Assembly (NCBI GenBank): GCA_002304935.1 | Contig: DBPS01000009.1 | Location: 18,283-82,282, forward strand | Length of the DNA stretch: 64,000 nt | Origin: Candidatus Humimicrobium oleiphilum | GTDB taxonomy: Bacteria > Actinomycetota > Humimicrobiia > Humimicrobiales > Humimicrobiaceae | Reading direction: 5' to 3' | In this document: positions 18,059 to 27,431 of the stretch, piece after piece | Numbering within the stretch: position 1 is the stretch's first letter | How the letters are laid out: every line of letters begins with the position of its first letter | The notes under the pieces: model-generated | Told to the model about the DNA's origin: nothing | The model's input: only the letters and a program-made list of their open reading frames with translations | Database searches by the model: none | Translations under genes and position numbers: made by a program

Positions 18059-19045
18059 ATGTTCCGTAATTTTAAAAAAACCCGGTTTTTAAAAAGGGAT
18101 CTGGCAGTACTTGATGATTATATCAAATCTATTGTCAGCAATCTGGATGACACGCTTGGCAAAGTGATTGCCAGCACTCTTCTGGCTGGAGGAAAAAGAA
18201 TAAGGCCTGCATTATTTCTGATATGCGCCAAAAATAAAAAATATAATATAGACTATCTTTTACCTGCAGCAGCCGGGATTGAAATTCTTCATACTGCTTC
18301 ACTTATTCACGACGACATAATAGATAATTCCTTTTTAAGAAGAGGCAAAAAGACCATTCATAATGTTTATGACAAAGATACAGCAAGATATGCCGGAGAT
18401 TATCTTTTTACATATGCTTTCTATCTCCTGAACAGCTACTCAGATAATCTTATACATAAAGAAATGTCAAATACTTCACAAAATCTTGTAATGGGTGAAT
18501 TTGATCAGCTTAAAACCAAGAGCCTTCTAAGACAGTCTGAAAAAGTCTATCTCGAAAAGATAAATGAAAAAACTTCTTCTTTATTTAAGCTAAGCTGCGT
18601 TCTTGGCGGTATTCTGTCAGATTCTGAAGAAAGCGATATAGATAATATGAGAAAATTCGGCGGTCTGCTGGGAATGGCTTTTCAGATAAATGACGATTTA
18701 ATAGATATAAATATTAATAAACCTGCAGATAAAATAGACAAACCTATAGGGAACGACATAAGACAGGGCAATATAACCCTGCCGATAATCTATGCCTTAA
18801 GGGATGAAAAAATAAATACCGAAATAAAAAAGTTACTTGAAAAAGAAGATTTTTCAGAAGATGATGCTGATATGATATTGAAATTAATCAACAGTTCCGA
18901 AGTTGTCGGAATGGTCAGGCAAAAAGTATTTTATTATCTTGATGAAGCAAAAAAAATCGCTGCCTCAGTTAATGGCAGTTCAAGACGCAACGGTCTTATG
19001 GAAGTATGTGACTATCTGATGGGAGCGATAGAAATAAATCAGTAA
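18059..19045 (+). CDS. Polyprenyl diphosphate synthase
   Basis: Trans-prenyltransferase that lengthens an allylic diphosphate with isopentenyl diphosphate. The protein (about 328 residues) has GGKRIRPAL near residue 44, the first Asp-rich motif HDDIID near 84 and the second, NDDLID, near 212, followed by KPIGNDIRQGNITLP. Product length cannot be read confidently; with a HepS-like partner two genes upstream, a long-chain product such as a heptaprenyl chain for a quinone is likely. TTG at 18053 is in frame as an alternative; neither start has a good ribosome site. Confidence 0.88.
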   Translation: MFRNFKKTRFLKRDLAVLDDYIKSIVSNLDDTLGKVIASTLLAGGKRIRPALFLICAKNKKYNIDYLLPAAAGIEILHTASLIHDDIIDNSFLRRGKKTIHNVYDKDTARYAGDYLFTYAFYLLNSYSDNLIHKEMSNTSQNLVMGEFDQLKTKSLLRQSEKVYLEKINEKTSSLFKLSCVLGGILSDSEESDIDNMRKFGGLLGMAFQINDDLIDININKPADKIDKPIGNDIRQGNITLPIIYALRDEKINTEIKKLLEKEDFSEDDADMILKLINSSEVVGMVRQKVFYYLDEAKKIAASVNGSSRRNGLMEVCDYLMGAIEINQ

Positions 19046-19087
19046 CTAAATATGTACAAACTGACAAAAAATATTGAAAAGGCCTAG

Positions 19088-20053
19088 ATGAATTTTTATT
19101 TAAAAACTTTTATTGAAGTATTAAGTGTTACCATACCTATTTTTGTGGTGGTAGTTATAGGATATCTGTTCAGGAGAAGGGGGATAATTTCTGAAAGAGC
19201 TGTTCCTGCTTTAAATAAAATAGCATATTATCTTGGCCTTACGACACTAATTTTTACAAGCATAGTAAAATATGACCTGAAAGAAATCTTTAATATCGGT
19301 ATTGTTAAAACAATTTATACTACTTTTGCAATTTTTATTGTCATTGTTTTTATCTCTGTTTATTTTCTGAAGGTCGGTAGAAAAACAAAGGGAGCCATGG
19401 CAATATCAAGTTTCAGATGCAATATGGCTTTTGTCGGGATACCAGTGATTATATCAGCATTTGGAGATATTGCCGGTGCAAAAACAAGCATAATAATCGG
19501 ATTTATGACCCCTGTAAATATTATCTTTGCAATAATATTCTTAAGAGTCCTTGGCGGGCAGGATAATGAAAGAAAAAACTATGGCAGGTTTTTCTTAAGC
19601 TTTCTGAAAGACCCTCTTCTGATTGCAGCAGTAGCAGGGATACTAATTTCCTATTTTAGTATTCCGCTTCCAAAAGCTTTGCTGGATCTGTTAAATATTC
19701 TTGCAGGGCTTGCAATACCACTGGCGCTTATAACAATCGGTGCTTCTTTTAGAATTGCCCACATAAAACTTAATCTTAAATTTTTAATATTAACATCAAT
19801 ACTGAAACTTGTGGCAGAACCTCTTATTGCTTTTTTTATCGGAAAGTATATGTATGCAATTGATCCTGTGGATATAAGCATCATCGTGATTTTATTCGGG
19901 ATGCCTCTTGCAGTTGCAGCATATATTATGGGAAGAGAATATGATTCTGATTCTGATTTTATTTCATCAGCGCTGATTCTATCGACAGTAACTTCGGCTC
20001 TTACAATAACTCTCTGGCTTTTCTTTTTAAAAATATTTTTCCGGATGACCTGA
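19088..20053 (+). CDS. AEC-family (auxin efflux carrier-like) transporter
   Basis: A 321-residue membrane protein with about ten helices arranged as two five-helix halves. The N-terminal half has IPIFVVVVIGYLFRRRGII and RCNMAFVGIPVI; the C-terminal half has LAIPLALITIGASF and FGMPLAVAAYIMGREY, all typical of the family, which exports organic anions such as malate or amino acid derivatives. The substrate is unknown. It follows the prenyl synthase by 42 bases with a modest AAGG site. It is convergent with the transglycosylase gene. Confidence 0.85.
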   Translation: MNFYLKTFIEVLSVTIPIFVVVVIGYLFRRRGIISERAVPALNKIAYYLGLTTLIFTSIVKYDLKEIFNIGIVKTIYTTFAIFIVIVFISVYFLKVGRKTKGAMAISSFRCNMAFVGIPVIISAFGDIAGAKTSIIIGFMTPVNIIFAIIFLRVLGGQDNERKNYGRFFLSFLKDPLLIAAVAGILISYFSIPLPKALLDLLNILAGLAIPLALITIGASFRIAHIKLNLKFLILTSILKLVAEPLIAFFIGKYMYAIDPVDISIIVILFGMPLAVAAYIMGREYDSDSDFISSALILSTVTSALTITLWLFFLKIFFRMT

Positions 20054-20098
20054 GGACATAATAATCGTGAAGACTTAAAGATATTATATATAATAAAT

Positions 20099-22441
20099 TC
20101 AGTACAGCATATTATAGATATAATAGCTTTCCATCACCTTTTTGATGTAATTTTTTGTCTCATCATAAGTTATACTCTCTATGAATTCGTCAATATCAAA
20201 GTTTCCATAATTATTTATCCATCTCTGCATTGCTCCCGGTCCACCGTTGTAAGCGCCAAGAGCATAGTACTTGTTATTTCCAAAATTTTTTAATTGCTGT
20301 GAAATATAATATGCCCCCATCTTTATGCTGGTTTCCGGGTCATGCAGCATATTGTCGTTATAATTACCTATGCCGATCTGGCTTGCAATATTATTCCCTG
20401 TTGCCGGCATTATCTGCATAAGGCCCTGTGCTCCGGCATGTGAACCAGCATCAGCTTTAAAACGAGACTCTTCCCTTATAATTGCAAGAATAAATTTTTC
20501 ATCAATTCCATATGTCTGAGAATATTTTCTGATAAATTCTTTATAAGCGAAAGGATAGAAAAGATAGTAGTAATAATCTTTCTGGCTGCCTGAAAGTCCT
20601 GAAGATAATTTTTTATAATTCTTCTGGACAATCAGAATTGAATTTTCATAATCCCTGCTTTTAAGATACATGGTAGATATTTCAAGTATTTTTGAAGGAT
20701 CTGTATCTGTTTCTTCTCCTGAGGCTTCTATTTCTGAAGCGGCGCTATTATAAAATTCAATAAATAATAATTCCTTTGCCTTGTTTATATGGGTTGCTTC
20801 CTCTTTTGTAGAGACAATCTGCGGCTCAAGATACCTGTATATCTCAGGGATAATTCCGGCAATTTCAGGATTATCAGGATCAAGTTCCTTGTTAATTGCA
20901 GGGAAAACCACATCAATTCCAAGATTTTTAAGCGCATTTGATGATTCGAAACCATAATAAGACAGAGGATTTACTGAAAATACACTTTTATACCCATCAA
21001 TTGCTTCCTCTTTTCTTCCAAGCTTTTCAAGGCTTTTCGTTTTCCAGAAAAGACTTTTTTCTTCAAGAGACGTTCCCTTAAAATGTTTTGACATATCATC
21101 GAAAGTATAAAGAGAGCCATTAAAATCCTGAAGCCTGTATTTTATCCAGCCCAGCTCCCAGTAGGCATCTGATATTCTGTCGCCTGACGGGTATTCATCT
21201 ATTATTCTCTGATAATAGAAAGCAGCATTCTGAAGGTCTTCAGCAATATAAGATATTCTTCCCGTCCTGTACAGGCAGTCATCGGCAAAGTTACTGGAAG
21301 GAAAAAGCTCAAGGAGTTTTTTATATTTCTTTATAGCTCCTTCATTATCATCTAAATTAGTCAGGCATCTTCCCAGGTAATAAAGACTGTCATCTGCAAG
21401 CTCGCCTACAGGATATTTATCAAAGTTTTTCTGCAGATATTCTTCTGCATTTTTATAATCATTCATATTATAAAAACTCATTCCTGTCCTAAAAAGAGTT
21501 TTGGAATAAATATCAGGATTGGAATTTTCCAGGTTTTTATCCTGAAGTATTTTGCTGAAGGTTTCAAGGGCAAGATCATAGTAATATATTTTAAAAAGTT
21601 TTTCTCCCCTTGAATACAGTTCACTGGCATCAGGCTTGAATTGCGGCAGGTTTTCAATATTTGCAAGACGGTTCAGATTATCAAATGAATAAACCGCATA
21701 CTCAGTTTCCGGATAATCAAGATATATTTTTTTAAATACCGAATATGCTTCATCAAGCTTTTTATTTTTTTCCATACATACTCCCTGCTGAAAAAGACCG
21801 TAAGGAGCAAGGGAAGAATCGGGATATTCTTTTATATAAGAACCATACTTTTCTTCTGCAATAGCATAATCTTCATTCAGATAATATGAATCAGCAAGTT
21901 CAATATATGATTTTTCCCTGAATATGCTTTCTTTGTAATTTTCAATTACAAGCTGATAATTCATGGCACTTAAGTCATATTTTTCCTGAAGCAGCATGCT
22001 TTTTGCAAGGTAATATCTTATATGGTCTTCCAGTATCAGATACTTTGATTTTATCTTTTCCAGATAATATTGTGCCTTTACATACTCTTTTTCTTCAAAT
22101 GCTTCCACACCCAGAATAAAGTAATGTCTTTGTGTTTCAATATCATTGATATTCCCGCTATCCGCAGGCTTGTTGCTATTAAATACAATTGTGCTTGTCG
22201 TAGAAGTTTCATCTATTTCTGATGTCGATACAGTGGTGGTATCAGTATCTGAAGCATTTGTGCCGGTATTACCTGAACCGGTATCATTACTGGAATCAGT
22301 CGTAGAAGCTTCAGTATTTTTCTGTGGCGAATCAGACTTTTTTATTGCTGCACATCCCGGAAATATCAGCGAAGAGATAATAAAAACAAATAAAAACAGA
22401 ATAGCTGAAATCTTTGCCATAAGTCTTTTTTCTATACGCAT
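20099..22441 (-). CDS. Lipoprotein with TPR repeats and C-terminal lytic transglycosylase domain
   Basis: A 780-residue envelope protein. It starts with a lipoprotein signal (lipobox FPGC near residue 30), then a Ser/Thr-rich linker to about 95, then many tetratricopeptide repeats to about 600 (for example YLNEDYAIAEEKYGSYIKEY). It ends in an Slt-type lytic transglycosylase domain (about 640-760). The catalytic glutamate is in REESRF near 656, followed by GAQGLMQIMPAT and ALGAYNGGPG. It cleaves peptidoglycan; the TPR part probably binds partners or glycan, as in Slt70. Its upstream region contains a 20-bp palindrome. Confidence 0.9.
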   Translation of the reverse strand: MRIEKRLMAKISAILFLFVFIISSLIFPGCAAIKKSDSPQKNTEASTTDSSNDTGSGNTGTNASDTDTTTVSTSEIDETSTTSTIVFNSNKPADSGNINDIETQRHYFILGVEAFEEKEYVKAQYYLEKIKSKYLILEDHIRYYLAKSMLLQEKYDLSAMNYQLVIENYKESIFREKSYIELADSYYLNEDYAIAEEKYGSYIKEYPDSSLAPYGLFQQGVCMEKNKKLDEAYSVFKKIYLDYPETEYAVYSFDNLNRLANIENLPQFKPDASELYSRGEKLFKIYYYDLALETFSKILQDKNLENSNPDIYSKTLFRTGMSFYNMNDYKNAEEYLQKNFDKYPVGELADDSLYYLGRCLTNLDDNEGAIKKYKKLLELFPSSNFADDCLYRTGRISYIAEDLQNAAFYYQRIIDEYPSGDRISDAYWELGWIKYRLQDFNGSLYTFDDMSKHFKGTSLEEKSLFWKTKSLEKLGRKEEAIDGYKSVFSVNPLSYYGFESSNALKNLGIDVVFPAINKELDPDNPEIAGIIPEIYRYLEPQIVSTKEEATHINKAKELLFIEFYNSAASEIEASGEETDTDPSKILEISTMYLKSRDYENSILIVQKNYKKLSSGLSGSQKDYYYYLFYPFAYKEFIRKYSQTYGIDEKFILAIIREESRFKADAGSHAGAQGLMQIMPATGNNIASQIGIGNYNDNMLHDPETSIKMGAYYISQQLKNFGNNKYYALGAYNGGPGAMQRWINNYGNFDIDEFIESITYDETKNYIKKVMESYYIYNMLY

Positions 22442-22478
22442 AATTTAATCTGACAATTTGTTTTATAAAAAAATAAAT

Positions 22479-22498
22479 CAGGTACATTAATGTACCTG
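22479..22498. promoter_or_regulatory. Perfect 20-bp palindrome, probable operator
   Basis: CAGGTACATTAATGTACCTG is a perfect palindrome located 38 bases upstream of the transglycosylase start, in the divergent space shared with the patatin-like gene. Position and symmetry fit a homodimeric repressor or activator site. I saw no second copy in the window. Without a T-run it does not look like a terminator. Confidence 0.55.
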
Positions 22499-22688
22499 CA
22501 GAAAACAGTATTTATTATTTTAAAGTATTAAACACACATAATCAAACTAGCTTCCTAAAAAAATAAATGGAAAAATTGAATTAAAAAGTAACAGAGATCT
22601 GAATCTGACTTATTAACAACATGTTTTATATATTAATATTTAATATTACTTTACTTTTGTCTTCATTTAATATTTATTATTTTTGATT

Positions 22689-22694
22689 TATAAT
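22689..22694 (+). promoter_or_regulatory. -10 element placed for a leaderless transcript
   Basis: TATAAT at 22689-22694 ends six bases before the ATG of the patatin-like gene at 22701, so transcription would start at or next to the A of ATG. No Shine-Dalgarno sequence precedes that ATG. No good -35 hexamer is visible at the expected distance. Confidence 0.45.
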
Positions 22695-22700
22695 ACAGTC

Positions 22701-23498
22701 ATGGGGTTCTGGAGAAAAACAAAAAAAATCGGCCTTGCTCTTAGCGGGGGAGGGGCCAGGGGATTTGCACATATAGGAGTTCTTGAAGTCCTTGAATCTG
22801 AAGGCATAAAAATATCTGCAGTTTCGGGAACAAGCATGGGCTCTGTAGTGGGCTCGCTTTATGCTTCAGGTATATCCGTAAAGGAGATACTCGAATTTAT
22901 GGATTCCAATGACTGGAAAAGATTTCTTATAAGTGCCAATTTTACAATTCCCAACCTTCCTGCAATAAATTCAAGAAAAGTAAACAGAGTACTTTCAAGG
23001 CTTCTGGGAGAAAAAACATTTAAAGAATGCAGGATGCCTTTCTGTGCAGTAGCGGCAGATATTGTTACAAAGGAAAAAGTATTTCTTAAAGAAGGAAGGC
23101 TGATTGAGGCAGTGAAGGCTTCAATAGCGATACCGGGAGTATTCGAACCTATTGTAAAGGACGGGCAGATTCTGATTGACGGTGGTGTTGTCGAGCCGGT
23201 TCCCATAGAGGCGGTAAGAACAATGGATGTAGATTTTGTTATTGCTGTTGCGCTTGAAAACCTTGAAAGAAAAATAGTTCCTTCAGCAAGGACATCCATA
23301 TTCCATATACTGGACGTTTCTCTTGCTCTTATGGAAAGAGAAATTTACAATAAATATTTTCCAGGAGCAAATGTCATAATACAACCTCATACCGGAGATT
23401 TTGGTGTTTTTGACTTTGGCAGGGCAAAAGAAATAATAGACACCGGCAGGATTGCAGCTCTGGACAAGATCGAAGAGCTAAAGAAAAAGATCAGCTGA
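22701..23498 (+). CDS. Patatin-like phospholipase, RssA/NTE type
   Basis: A 265-residue serine hydrolase of the patatin-like family, acting on lipid acyl esters at the membrane. The oxyanion loop GGGARGFAHIGVL lies near residue 15, the nucleophile elbow GTSMGS near 43 (Ser), and the catalytic Asp in IDGGVVEPVP near 163, completing the Ser-Asp dyad. The frame continues upstream to TTG at 22683, but TATAAT would then lie inside the coding region; ATG at 22701 is preferred. The substrate is unknown. Confidence 0.88.
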   Translation: MGFWRKTKKIGLALSGGGARGFAHIGVLEVLESEGIKISAVSGTSMGSVVGSLYASGISVKEILEFMDSNDWKRFLISANFTIPNLPAINSRKVNRVLSRLLGEKTFKECRMPFCAVAADIVTKEKVFLKEGRLIEAVKASIAIPGVFEPIVKDGQILIDGGVVEPVPIEAVRTMDVDFVIAVALENLERKIVPSARTSIFHILDVSLALMEREIYNKYFPGANVIIQPHTGDFGVFDFGRAKEIIDTGRIAALDKIEELKKKIS

Positions 23499-23527
23499 TA
23501 ATTTTTGTATGTAAAAAATAAAATATC

Positions 23528-24400
23528 TTATTCAAAATCCAGAGAGAAATCGGCTGCTTTTGCAGAATTGGTAAGCGCTCCAACGGATACAATATCAATA
23601 CCTGTCTTGCATATCTCTTCCAGTGTTTCAAGCCGTATACCGCCGGAAGCTTCAATAATACATGTTCTTCCAAGTTCTTCCCTAATTTTATTTACAGCAT
23701 CTTTTAATTTCTTACAATCCATATTGTCCAGCATAATAATATCGGCCCTGCTCTTTATTGCCTGTTCCAGCTCTTCTTCTGTTTTTACTTCAACTTCTAT
23801 TTTTAATGTATGCGGGATTCTTAAACGTATTTTTTCAATTGCCTGCGATACTCCGCCTGCTGCAAGAATATGATTATCTTTTATCATTACCCCGTCAAAT
23901 AAACCGAATCTGTGATTAAAACCACCTCCGCACCTGACCGCGTATTTTTCAGGCAGCCTCAGGTTGGGAATAGTTTTCCGGGTCTCAGTTACTTTTACCC
24001 CATAACCAGAAGCTATGTCGGCAAATCTTTTTGTCAGAGTCGCTATACCCGAAAGATGACCGATAAAGTTCAGAGATATTCTTTCAGATTTCAAAACAGA
24101 CATTGTTTTTCCGTGAAAAGTACATATTTTTTCCTTATTTTTTATTATCTCACCATCATTCTTAAGGATTTTAAAGCTGACAGAGGGATCGATTGTTTTA
24201 AAAACATATTCTGCAAGACTTATGCCGCAAAGTACAGCTCCTTCTGTTTCTTTGCATATAATAAAACCCCTGGATATATTATCCTCTTCAAAAATATTTT
24301 CTGATGTTATGTCTCCGTATGCCCCAAGATCTTCAGCTATTGCTCTCTTTACTATATCCTCATAACTTTCTTTGTGTATTTCTGAAATATTGTCTCTCAT
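23528..24400 (-). CDS. nadC: Quinolinate phosphoribosyltransferase (decarboxylating)
   Basis: Converts quinolinate and PRPP to nicotinate mononucleotide, the third step of de novo NAD synthesis. The 290-residue protein has the family motifs ETRKTIPNLRLPEKYAVRCGGG near residue 140 (PRPP and quinolinate binding Arg/Lys residues), NHRFGLFDGVMIKDNH just after, IEVEVKTEEEL near 198 and EASGGI and SVGALTNSAKAADFSLDF at the end. It is last in a nadA-nadB-nadC operon, eight bases after nadB, and convergent with the patatin-like gene. Confidence 0.96.
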   Translation of the reverse strand: MRDNISEIHKESYEDIVKRAIAEDLGAYGDITSENIFEEDNISRGFIICKETEGAVLCGISLAEYVFKTIDPSVSFKILKNDGEIIKNKEKICTFHGKTMSVLKSERISLNFIGHLSGIATLTKRFADIASGYGVKVTETRKTIPNLRLPEKYAVRCGGGFNHRFGLFDGVMIKDNHILAAGGVSQAIEKIRLRIPHTLKIEVEVKTEEELEQAIKSRADIIMLDNMDCKKLKDAVNKIREELGRTCIIEASGGIRLETLEEICKTGIDIVSVGALTNSAKAADFSLDFE

Positions 24401-24408
24401 TATATTCC

Positions 24409-26160
24409 TCAGCTCACGGGCTCAAAATAAATATCATTTTTTTTCTGGATTATATGTTTTTTCCAGTTTTTGTCATCGGTCTGCGGGAAATCACATCTCT
24501 GATGAGTCCCTCTGCTTTCTTCCCTTAAAAGGGCTGAAACCAGGATAAGTCTTGAAACAAAAAACATATTCAGCAGCTCATTTGTTTCCATATCGGTTCT
24601 GTTATAAAAAGACTGATTTCCAAGATGTTCATCTACAAAAGCAAGCACCTTCTCCAGTCTTTCCTTTTCCCTCAGGATACCGACCCTGTTTGTCATAAAA
24701 TATCTTAATTTTTCCCTGATTTTGCTTATTTCTTCCTTATCTGAAGAGCTGTTACCGGTTTTTGCTTTTTGTTTTTTCAGCCCTGCTTCTTTATTTGTTA
24801 TATAGTATTCTCCTGACTGCCTTAATTCTTCTGAAACAATTATTTCTTTAATGACTTTCCTAAAATCTTCTGTTCCAGTGCAATTATTATCAGCATTTTC
24901 AAAAGAATTTTTGTTTTTAATGTTGTCGAGTATCTTATTATATATTCTTGTTCCAAAAACAAGACCCTCCATAAGGGAATTGCTTGCCAGACGGTTGGCT
25001 CCATGTGCTCCTGTTGCCGCAGTCTCTCCACATGCAAACAGCCCTTTGATATTTGTCTCACCGTCAAGCGTGGTTTTGATACCTCCATTAAGATAATGTG
25101 CTGCAGGAGATACTTTTATCAGATCTTTTTTTAAATCCAGGCCGTTTTCCTTTAATTTTTTAACTATATTTGGAAATCTTATATTAAGCAGGTGCTTGTC
25201 AATATGCGTTGCATCAAGAAATACATAATCTTTTTTGATTTTTTTCATCACCATTGTCATTTCTTTTACAACAATATCTCTTGGTGCAAGCTCTGCCAGA
25301 GGATGTCTTCCTACCATGAAACGATTACCGTCTATGTCTCTTAAAAAAGCACCTTCTCCTCTTAATGCTTCGGTAATAAGAAAAAGTTTATTATCATTTG
25401 TTTTAAATACTGTCGGATGGAATTGTATGAATTCGATATCCTTTATTTCTGCTCCTGCCCGATAGCTCATTGCAATACCGTCCCCTGTGCTTACTGCAGG
25501 ATTTGTGGTGATCTTATATAGCTGCCCTATTCCACCTGTTGATATTACTATATTTGAGCATGGATGGATCTCTGTTTTTCCTGTAGCTGTATCAAGTACT
25601 ACTATTCCGCAGACAGTATCGTTAATTGTAAGAATATCAAGGACAAAATTTTCAGGATAAAACTCAATATTGTTTATTTTCTTAGAATAGATTATTAGTT
25701 TTTTTTCTATTTCCTCGCCTGTGGCGTCTCCGCCTGCATGGAGAACCCTGGGACTTGAATGGCCTCCTTCAAGGGTCAGCCCTATTTCACCGTTGGCTAT
25801 GTCAAAAGAAACGCCATCTTCAATAAGGTCTTCAATCATTTCAGGGGCGTTTTTGACAAGTGTTTCGACAGCCTTGCTGTCGCACAGACCCTGTCCTGAA
25901 GTCATGGTATCTTCATAATGTTTTTTCCAGTTATCAGGATTCTTTATTGCCGCTGCAATGCCTCCCTGGGCATACCATGTATTTGACTCGGAGAGCGAGC
26001 TTTTCGTAAAAATCTTTACCTTTATGTGATTTGAAAGCCTTATGGCGGTAGATAATCCTGCTATTCCGCTGCCTATTATTATGCAATCAGAAAAATCATG
26101 TATCCTTTCAAAATATGAAGGATTTATAAGAAAACGAGGGAATGTTTTTTTTATTTCCAC
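24409..26160 (-). CDS. nadB: L-aspartate oxidase
   Basis: FAD enzyme oxidising L-aspartate to iminoaspartate for NAD synthesis; in anaerobes fumarate can be the electron acceptor. The protein has 583 residues, longer than the usual 520-540. The FAD-binding motif IIGSGIAGLSTAIRLS lies near residue 27, the substrate region SSPRVLHAGGDATG near 144, FIQFHPTVF near 247, and HYLNGGIKTTLDGETNIKGL near 362. An insertion of charged residues around 440-490 (GLKKQKAKTGNSSSDKEEIS) explains the extra length. It starts four bases after nadA, indicating coupling. Confidence 0.95.
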   Translation of the reverse strand: MEIKKTFPRFLINPSYFERIHDFSDCIIIGSGIAGLSTAIRLSNHIKVKIFTKSSLSESNTWYAQGGIAAAIKNPDNWKKHYEDTMTSGQGLCDSKAVETLVKNAPEMIEDLIEDGVSFDIANGEIGLTLEGGHSSPRVLHAGGDATGEEIEKKLIIYSKKINNIEFYPENFVLDILTINDTVCGIVVLDTATGKTEIHPCSNIVISTGGIGQLYKITTNPAVSTGDGIAMSYRAGAEIKDIEFIQFHPTVFKTNDNKLFLITEALRGEGAFLRDIDGNRFMVGRHPLAELAPRDIVVKEMTMVMKKIKKDYVFLDATHIDKHLLNIRFPNIVKKLKENGLDLKKDLIKVSPAAHYLNGGIKTTLDGETNIKGLFACGETAATGAHGANRLASNSLMEGLVFGTRIYNKILDNIKNKNSFENADNNCTGTEDFRKVIKEIIVSEELRQSGEYYITNKEAGLKKQKAKTGNSSSDKEEISKIREKLRYFMTNRVGILREKERLEKVLAFVDEHLGNQSFYNRTDMETNELLNMFFVSRLILVSALLREESRGTHQRCDFPQTDDKNWKKHIIQKKNDIYFEPVS

Positions 26161-26164
26161 TTCT

Positions 26165-27082
26165 TTACCCTGTAAATTCTTTCATTCTTTCAAGAGATGC
26201 CCTGGCTTTTCTGATTATCTCATCTGAAAGATTTATTTCATAGACATTGTCTTCCAGCGACCACATTATTTTTTCCAGATTTATTAGTTTCATATTCGGA
26301 CAAATCGTATTCTTTTGTGCAGGATAAAATATCTTTTCGGGATTAAGCTTCTGTAACCTGTGTATAATACCTATCTCGGTGCCGATTATGAATTCATTAT
26401 TTGAAGAATCATGGACATATCTCAGCATTCCGCCTGTACTTAAAACTTTATCTGCAATCTCAGTTACTTCAGGAGTGCATTCAGGATGTACAAGTATTTC
26501 AGCATTAAGATGATCTTTTTTAAGCTGAATCAGCAGTTTTGCATTTATCATTACATGGGTAGGGCAATATCCTCTCCAGAGGATCATTTTCCTGCCGGTC
26601 TGGCTCATCACATAAGTGCCCAGATATTTATCAGGAATAAAAATTATTTCCCTGTCGGCGGGAATCGAACTCACTATACTGACTGCATTTGCGCTTGTAC
26701 AGCATATATCAACCAGTGCTTTGACTTCTGCTGTTGAATTTACGTAGCAGACTATTACAGCATCGGGGTGCTGCTCCCTGAGTTTTCTGACATCTTTTGC
26801 ATTAATCATATTTGCCATGGGACAACCGGCGCTGTCATCAGGCAGAAGGACTTTTTTGCCCGGATTCAGTATTTTTGCTGTTTCTGCCATAAATCTTACC
26901 CCGCAGAATACTATAGTGCTCTTTTTTATCTCAGATGCTTTTATGCTGAGCTCTAATGAATCACCTACAAAATCAGCGATATCCTGCACTTCCCCGATCT
27001 GATAATTATGGGCAAGTATCACTGCATCTTTTTCTTTTTTAAGCCTGTTAATGCTTTCTATAAGTTCAATATTTATATTCAT
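26165..27082 (-). CDS. nadA: Quinolinate synthase
   Basis: 4Fe-4S enzyme condensing iminoaspartate with dihydroxyacetone phosphate to quinolinate. The 305-residue protein is of the short, three-cysteine type. The three cluster ligands fit the known spacing: Cys87 in SAGCPMANM, Cys173 in WRGYCPTH and Cys261 in ICPNMKLINLEKI. AHNYQ near residue 24 and DSLELS near 41 are further signatures. It is the first gene of the nad operon. Oxygen-labile quinolinate synthase together with L-aspartate oxidase gives full de novo capacity to nicotinate mononucleotide. Confidence 0.97.
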   Translation of the reverse strand: MNINIELIESINRLKKEKDAVILAHNYQIGEVQDIADFVGDSLELSIKASEIKKSTIVFCGVRFMAETAKILNPGKKVLLPDDSAGCPMANMINAKDVRKLREQHPDAVIVCYVNSTAEVKALVDICCTSANAVSIVSSIPADREIIFIPDKYLGTYVMSQTGRKMILWRGYCPTHVMINAKLLIQLKKDHLNAEILVHPECTPEVTEIADKVLSTGGMLRYVHDSSNNEFIIGTEIGIIHRLQKLNPEKIFYPAQKNTICPNMKLINLEKIMWSLEDNVYEINLSDEIIRKARASLERMKEFTG

Positions 27083-27431
27083 TTTGATTATTCCATATAT
27101 TGAAATTTATTATTTTATGATGAACAGCTGCCAAATATTATTTTCCTGCCATCTTACAGATAATAAGGAAAAATAATGTGCTCTTATTTTAAAATATAAA
27201 TTAAAAAAAATAAAACATAACTAAAAAAGAAATACTTAAATAAAAAAATAAGGGATTTTATATAATCAATTTACTTGATATTTTAAAAATCTTCTTTTAA
27301 TGTTATAAATCTATTCACGGATCTATATTTTTAATGATTACTATTGATTTATTTTTATTATTCATTTTATATAGATTCTCATAAATAAAAAAATATCATA
27401 TTTTGCCGGAAATGAATTTTAAGGGGAAATA
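27083..27431. other. Divergent intergenic region between nadA and topoisomerase I
   Basis: 349 bases of AT-rich sequence without a credible gene. Toward nadA on the minus strand, TTGGCA (complement 27129-27134) and TAATAA (complement 27107-27112) are 16 bases apart and form a candidate promoter. Just upstream is an imperfect inverted repeat, TTATTTTCCT (27138-27147) against AGGAAAAATAA (27166-27176). Toward the topoisomerase, TTGATT (27344-27349) and TATATA (27368-27373) are 18 bases apart. I could not match a NiaR or NrtR operator. Confidence 0.4.
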
